From an uncultured Clostridiaceae bacterium (GTDB lineage: Bacteria; Bacillota; Clostridia; Lachnospirales; Lachnospiraceae), in the NCBI GenBank assembly GCA_947177415.1, contig CAMWUK010000002.1, positions 1-64,000 of the forward strand: 64,000 bases of DNA. Direction: 5' to 3'. The notes under the pieces are model-generated. The model worked only from the letters and a program-made list of their open reading frames with translations, had not been told where the DNA came from and searched no databases. Of this stretch, positions 59,988-64,000 are shown in pieces; position 1 is the stretch's first letter; each line of letters opens with the position of its first letter. A program made the position numbers and the translations under genes.

Positions 59988-61229
59988 TCAATGAGCTTTT
60001 ACGCCCGAATCTGTTCCATCGTATTCAAAAATAAATTTCCAAAGTGCTTCTTTGTTTTTATTTAAATCCGGAACCAGTACTTCCATTCCTCCTATTCTCT
60101 CTGCAGAATAAGTATTATTTAGAGGGATTCTCTGTTGGTCTATTTCTGTAGTCCCCATTTTTATTACATCTGCCATATATGAAAAAATTTTCTCATTGCT
60201 AAGATCTGTTGTAATATTTTGCATAACGGTTTCAGATAATTGTAAAAGCTGGCTATAAGATTTTGTCTTCATCTTTGTAAACAAGGATTGCAATACTTTT
60301 CTCTGTCTTGCTGTTCTGCCAAAATCCGCCTCTGCATCCTGACGTATTCTGGTATAAGCAAGTGCCTGCTTTCCGTTTAGATTATTCATACCAGGTTTTA
60401 CCTTTGTCTCTGTTCCTTTTTTGTAAGCTTTAATCAAATAATTTGCCTCTGCCTCTGTAAGTTCAATCTTTACACCTCCAAGACTTTTAATTACCTTAGT
60501 AAATGCTGCAAAATCTACCAATACATAGCCATCAATTTTTAAATCAAAATTATAAGCTATGGTCTGATATAAAAGAGAAATCCCACCATAAGAATATGCT
60601 GCATTAAATTTATTTTTTCCGTGGTTTGGTATCTCTACATACATATCTCTCATTAAAGAAGTCAATTTTAGTCTTTTGTGTTTTTTATCTATGGTTGCTA
60701 TCATCGTTGCATCCGATCGCCCTGCCTCCGACCAGCTTTCTCTTTTATCAGCTCCCACAAGGAGAATATTAATTATCTGGTCATCTGAATCTAATTGACT
60801 TTCATCCACTACAACTTCATCTAAACGGATTTCGCTTTCTTTTTTCTGATTCAACACCCGGTTAACCTGGGCATGTACTCTTCCAAGAAGATGTCCTAGC
60901 AGAACCGCCACACACAGCATAGATACCATCAAAATATTTTTATATAATTTACGTTTTTTTCTCTTTTGACTGGTGCTTTTGTTCTTTACGCTTTGGGGAA
61001 CCGAAGAAATTTGGGAATTAGGGGTTCTGTTCATATTCCTTTTTTGAATCTCCTCTTCCCTTTTTCTTCTTTGATATTCCTGCCCAGTCTCCTTTTCTCT
61101 TAAATCAGGCCGGTTAGGTCTTTGGGCATATTGATATTCTCTTTCTGTTTCTCTTTTAAAATCTGGTATTGAAACACCTTGCCGTTTCTGTCTGTTTCCA
61201 TTAGAATTGTTTGTCATACTCACTATCAC
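59988..61229 (-). CDS. LCP (LytR-CpsA-Psr) family protein
   Basis: NILLVGADKRESWSEAGRSDATMIATIDKKHKRLKLTSLMRDMYVEIP; ALAYTRIRQDAEADFGRTARQRKVL. Confidence 0.95.
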   Translation of the reverse strand: MIVSMTNNSNGNRQKRQGVSIPDFKRETEREYQYAQRPNRPDLREKETGQEYQRRKREEEIQKRNMNRTPNSQISSVPQSVKNKSTSQKRKKRKLYKNILMVSMLCVAVLLGHLLGRVHAQVNRVLNQKKESEIRLDEVVVDESQLDSDDQIINILLVGADKRESWSEAGRSDATMIATIDKKHKRLKLTSLMRDMYVEIPNHGKNKFNAAYSYGGISLLYQTIAYNFDLKIDGYVLVDFAAFTKVIKSLGGVKIELTEAEANYLIKAYKKGTETKVKPGMNNLNGKQALAYTRIRQDAEADFGRTARQRKVLQSLFTKMKTKSYSQLLQLSETVMQNITTDLSNEKIFSYMADVIKMGTTEIDQQRIPLNNTYSAERIGGMEVLVPDLNKNKEALWKFIFEYDGTDSGVKAH

Positions 61230-62150
61230 CTATATCAAGAAAAATACTCCTATATTTCTTGCCTTTCCTGTTTTCCAGAAACCATGCCTGAATAAACGGT
61301 CTCTTCTTTCTATCCAATTCTGTCCATGTATATATGCAAAATCCTGTAATATTTGTGCCTGTTCTTCTAAAATATACTTTTTGTAAATCTCATAAAATTC
61401 CCATGCCTGTTTCTCTGTTTTGATTAAAGCATTTCTTTGGACTTTTATATTTTTTATTCTGTCTATTAAGTAAGAAAAGAAACTCTGGCTTCCTACCACA
61501 TTACTACCATGCTGGCGGTAGAGCATAGTTACTTCATCTAAATATGCTAAATCACCAAAAACAGATGCAATCAATGCCACCCACCAATCATGAAATCTGG
61601 CACAATTCGGAAAATCTGTAATGCGGTTTAATAAATTTCGGTTTACCATGGTGGTACATCCAATTACTTTATTTTCTATAAGAAGATGTGGCAGATCGGT
61701 CTTTGTCACATCTAACACATTATAGGCAAAGAAGGATTCATGAATCGTACGAAGAACTGCATCCACAGGTTTTGCATCTGTAAAAACTGCCACTGGCACA
61801 TTTCCTGCAATTTTTTCTCTTTCCTTCATAAATGCCAGTGTTTTTTCTATTTTATCCGGTAGCCATACATCATCCTGGTCACAAAACATAACATAGTTTC
61901 CTTTAGCCCGGACTGCCGCCTCTAAAAAATTTCTGGTTGCTCCTAATTGCTCATAATTACAATAAATAATTATTTTATCAGGATATCTTTGCTGAAATTT
62001 TTCCAAAATTTCCAGTGTTTTATCCGTTGAACCATCATCAGTCACTTCTAATATCCAGTCAGTATATGTATTTTTAAAGAGAGATTCTATCTGTTCCTCT
62101 AAATAGGCAGCCCCATTATAGGTTGCCATTACTATACTTACTTCTGCCAT
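61230..62150 (-). CDS. Glycosyltransferase family 2
   Basis: VSIVMATYNGAAYLEEQIESLFKNTYTDWILEVTDDGSTDKTLEIL; FCDQDDVWLPDKIE. Confidence 0.93.
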   Translation of the reverse strand: MAEVSIVMATYNGAAYLEEQIESLFKNTYTDWILEVTDDGSTDKTLEILEKFQQRYPDKIIIYCNYEQLGATRNFLEAAVRAKGNYVMFCDQDDVWLPDKIEKTLAFMKEREKIAGNVPVAVFTDAKPVDAVLRTIHESFFAYNVLDVTKTDLPHLLIENKVIGCTTMVNRNLLNRITDFPNCARFHDWWVALIASVFGDLAYLDEVTMLYRQHGSNVVGSQSFFSYLIDRIKNIKVQRNALIKTEKQAWEFYEIYKKYILEEQAQILQDFAYIHGQNWIERRDRLFRHGFWKTGKARNIGVFFLI

Positions 62151-62156
62151 TTTGAG

Positions 62157-63101
62157 TTACTCCTTTCCCTTATCCCAATATCCTGTCTGTGAACTGCACC
62201 TGCGAATCAGCCATAAAGGCAGCTTATCATACATTTTCCCCATACGGTAACCAAGGAACTTAAACCCACTTTGCATAATTAAATCCAAAATTAGAAGTGG
62301 TTTCCCCTGTTTCCACAGATAGTGTATTGTTTTTTTTACTAGTTTCTTTCCCTCTTTTTCTGATTTTACTTTAGAAAAAATTTCATGATATTGTCTATGG
62401 GATACCCCTAAATCAAAATTCCGCTGGAACTGCTGGCTGTAAGTATACCGATGTGCATGAAATACTTTTGCTCCGGCTGCATAGGCAATGGAATATCCTG
62501 CATCAATTATACGGGATGCCAGAATCATATCTTCATTAAATATGGTTTTTGTTACAAACCCTCCTAATTCCTCATATATACTTTTCCGGTAAACAGCACA
62601 TACATTAGAACAAAAGAAAGTTTTAATCCCTAATCTCTCTAAATCTTCTTTGGATTTAACGGAATCTTCCTTTGGATAATTAAATACTCTGGTATAACTC
62701 TCTACCACCCCTACCTCTGATGTAGCAAGCTGTCTGGCATAAACAGCCGCCACCTTTTCATCTTTAAAGGGTTCTATAATCTTTTCAATGAGATATTTAT
62801 CTGCTGGTACTGCATCCTGAGTCATCATCATAACAAATTCTGCATCTGACATGGAAGCTCCTCTGTTTCTTGTTCCTCCATGGTCAAATTCTGCTTTGGA
62901 AAGATTGGTTACAGTAAGGTTCTCTATATTCTGGTGCATTAAGTCCACATCTACTGTTTCTTTTTCACTTATGGTATTCATCACATAGATGTGATTGGGT
63001 TTGATTGTTTGTTTGGTTAACCTCTCAATTAATTTATCATATTTTTCATCCGGCTTGTATCTTGGGATAACCACATCCACTTTTGGATAACAATTGTCCA
63101 T
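62157..63101 (-). CDS. Glycosyltransferase family 2 (rhamnosyltransferase-like)
   Basis: KVDVVIPRYKPDEKYDKLIERLTKQTIKPNHIYVMNT; DHGGTRNRGASMSDAEFVMMMTQDAVP. Confidence 0.92.
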   Translation of the reverse strand: MDNCYPKVDVVIPRYKPDEKYDKLIERLTKQTIKPNHIYVMNTISEKETVDVDLMHQNIENLTVTNLSKAEFDHGGTRNRGASMSDAEFVMMMTQDAVPADKYLIEKIIEPFKDEKVAAVYARQLATSEVGVVESYTRVFNYPKEDSVKSKEDLERLGIKTFFCSNVCAVYRKSIYEELGGFVTKTIFNEDMILASRIIDAGYSIAYAAGAKVFHAHRYTYSQQFQRNFDLGVSHRQYHEIFSKVKSEKEGKKLVKKTIHYLWKQGKPLLILDLIMQSGFKFLGYRMGKMYDKLPLWLIRRCSSQTGYWDKGKE

Positions 63102-63139
63102 ACAAACATTTCCTCCATTCTAGACTGTTGTTGTAACTA

Positions 63140-64000
63140 TTACAATAGATTTTTGACCAATCCTACTGCTTCCTGAGCATCTTTGGAATATCCATCTGCT
63201 CCTATCTCATCTGCAAAACTTTGGGTAATTACAGCACCTCCTATAATCACTTTTATATCCAGATTTTGTGCCCTAACCTTGTCCACTACCTCTTTCATCT
63301 GCATCATAGTAGTAGTCATAAGTGCAGAAAGCCCAATAATTTTGGCATGTTCTCTCTTCGCTGTTTCAATAATTATATCAGAAGGAACATCTTTCCCCAA
63401 ATCAATTACCCTGTATCCATAATTCTTTAACATAAGTACAACCAGATTCTTTCCAATATCGTGTATATCCCCTTCTACTGTAGCAAATACAATAGTTACC
63501 TCTTCTCCTTCATTTTTTTTCTTTTCCAACAACGGCTCCAAATAGTCAATGGCAGTCTCCATTGCCTCTGCACTGCTAATAAGCTGTGGAAGGAAATATA
63601 TCATTTCATCAAATAATTTTCCTACATGATTAATTGCTGGAATTAATATATCATCAATTAATGCATTAGGTTTAAATCCCTCTTCTATTGCCTTCTTTAC
63701 AATTTCTACAATTCCTTTTCGATTTCCCTTCACTACTGCTTCAAATACGGGATGCATTTGTTCTTTTTCACTGCTACCACTTTTTGTCTCTACAGCCGTC
63801 ATGGTAAACTTTCTCTTTGATACTCTGTCAATATAGCGGATATCTGCCTCTTCCCGGTTCATAAGTAAATCGGATGCTACTGCTACATTCATAAGCAAAT
63901 CCTGGGAGGGATTGGCAATTGCCATGGTTAGGCCTTCTTTTATGGCAAATGCAAGGAATGTACTATTAACAAATTGTCTCTCTGGAAGCCCAAAAGAAAT
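63140..64000 (-). CDS. metH: Methionine synthase-like protein, pterin/cobalamin-binding part (runs off window)
   Basis: GDIHDIGKNLVVLMLKNYGYRVIDLGKDV B12 motif (DxHxxG); upstream frame reads ISFGLPERQFVNSTFLALAIKEGLTMAIANPSQD and continues past 64000. Confidence 0.85.
   Translation of the reverse strand: MSFGLPERQFVNSTFLAFAIKEGLTMAIANPSQDLLMNVAVASDLLMNREEADIRYIDRVSKRKFTMTAVETKSGSSEKEQMHPVFEAVVKGNRKGIVEIVKKAIEEGFKPNALIDDILIPAINHVGKLFDEMIYFLPQLISSAEAMETAIDYLEPLLEKKKNEGEEVTIVFATVEGDIHDIGKNLVVLMLKNYGYRVIDLGKDVPSDIIIETAKREHAKIIGLSALMTTTMMQMKEVVDKVRAQNLDIKVIIGGAVITQSFADEIGADGYSKDAQEAVGLVKNLL

Noticed and set aside
61230-63101. Frameshift between the two glycosyltransferase ORFs
   Set aside because: They are two different GT2 proteins, each with its own start and catalytic motifs, 6 bp apart

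Overview
AT-rich chromosomal window from a spore-forming Clostridia/Lachnospiraceae-like Firmicute (an alpha/beta SASP-like ORF and a GerMN lipoprotein are present). Most of it is ordinary: topB, glyA, a MoxR-DUF58-transglutaminase operon, fruK, hslO, rsmH, amylase, radA, clpC, mutY, ilvN/ilvC, LCP, GT2 and metH. Three parts stand out. (1) About 0.5-9.3 kb: a WYL/WYL regulator pair, a helical-repeat protein and a Ro60/TROVE-like (DUF2828-type) vWA protein surround six tRNA-like RNA elements. These have a D-arm and T-arm, but the anticodon loop is replaced by an insert carrying a conserved tetraloop hairpin plus TTAACAGCAA. Copies differ by compensatory changes in the long terminal stem, acceptor stem, T-stem and insert hairpin. 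This looks like a Ro/Y-RNA-like ribonucleoprotein locus with unusual tRNA mimics, and it is the best candidate for an undescribed system. (2) About 15.4-24.6 kb: a decayed integrative element with a serine-recombinase tail, relaxase tail, YdbC/PC4, toxin-antitoxin debris and a Bce/Van-like TCS-ABC cargo. (3) Window-wide: more than 20 modular intergenic elements with GTWAC-type terminal inverted repeats and, in many copies, perfect 8-bp target-site duplications. They range from 27-bp mini-palindromes to nested composites, and one has inserted into a tRNA-like element. All calls come from reading the sequence and the ORF track; no database search or folding program was run.
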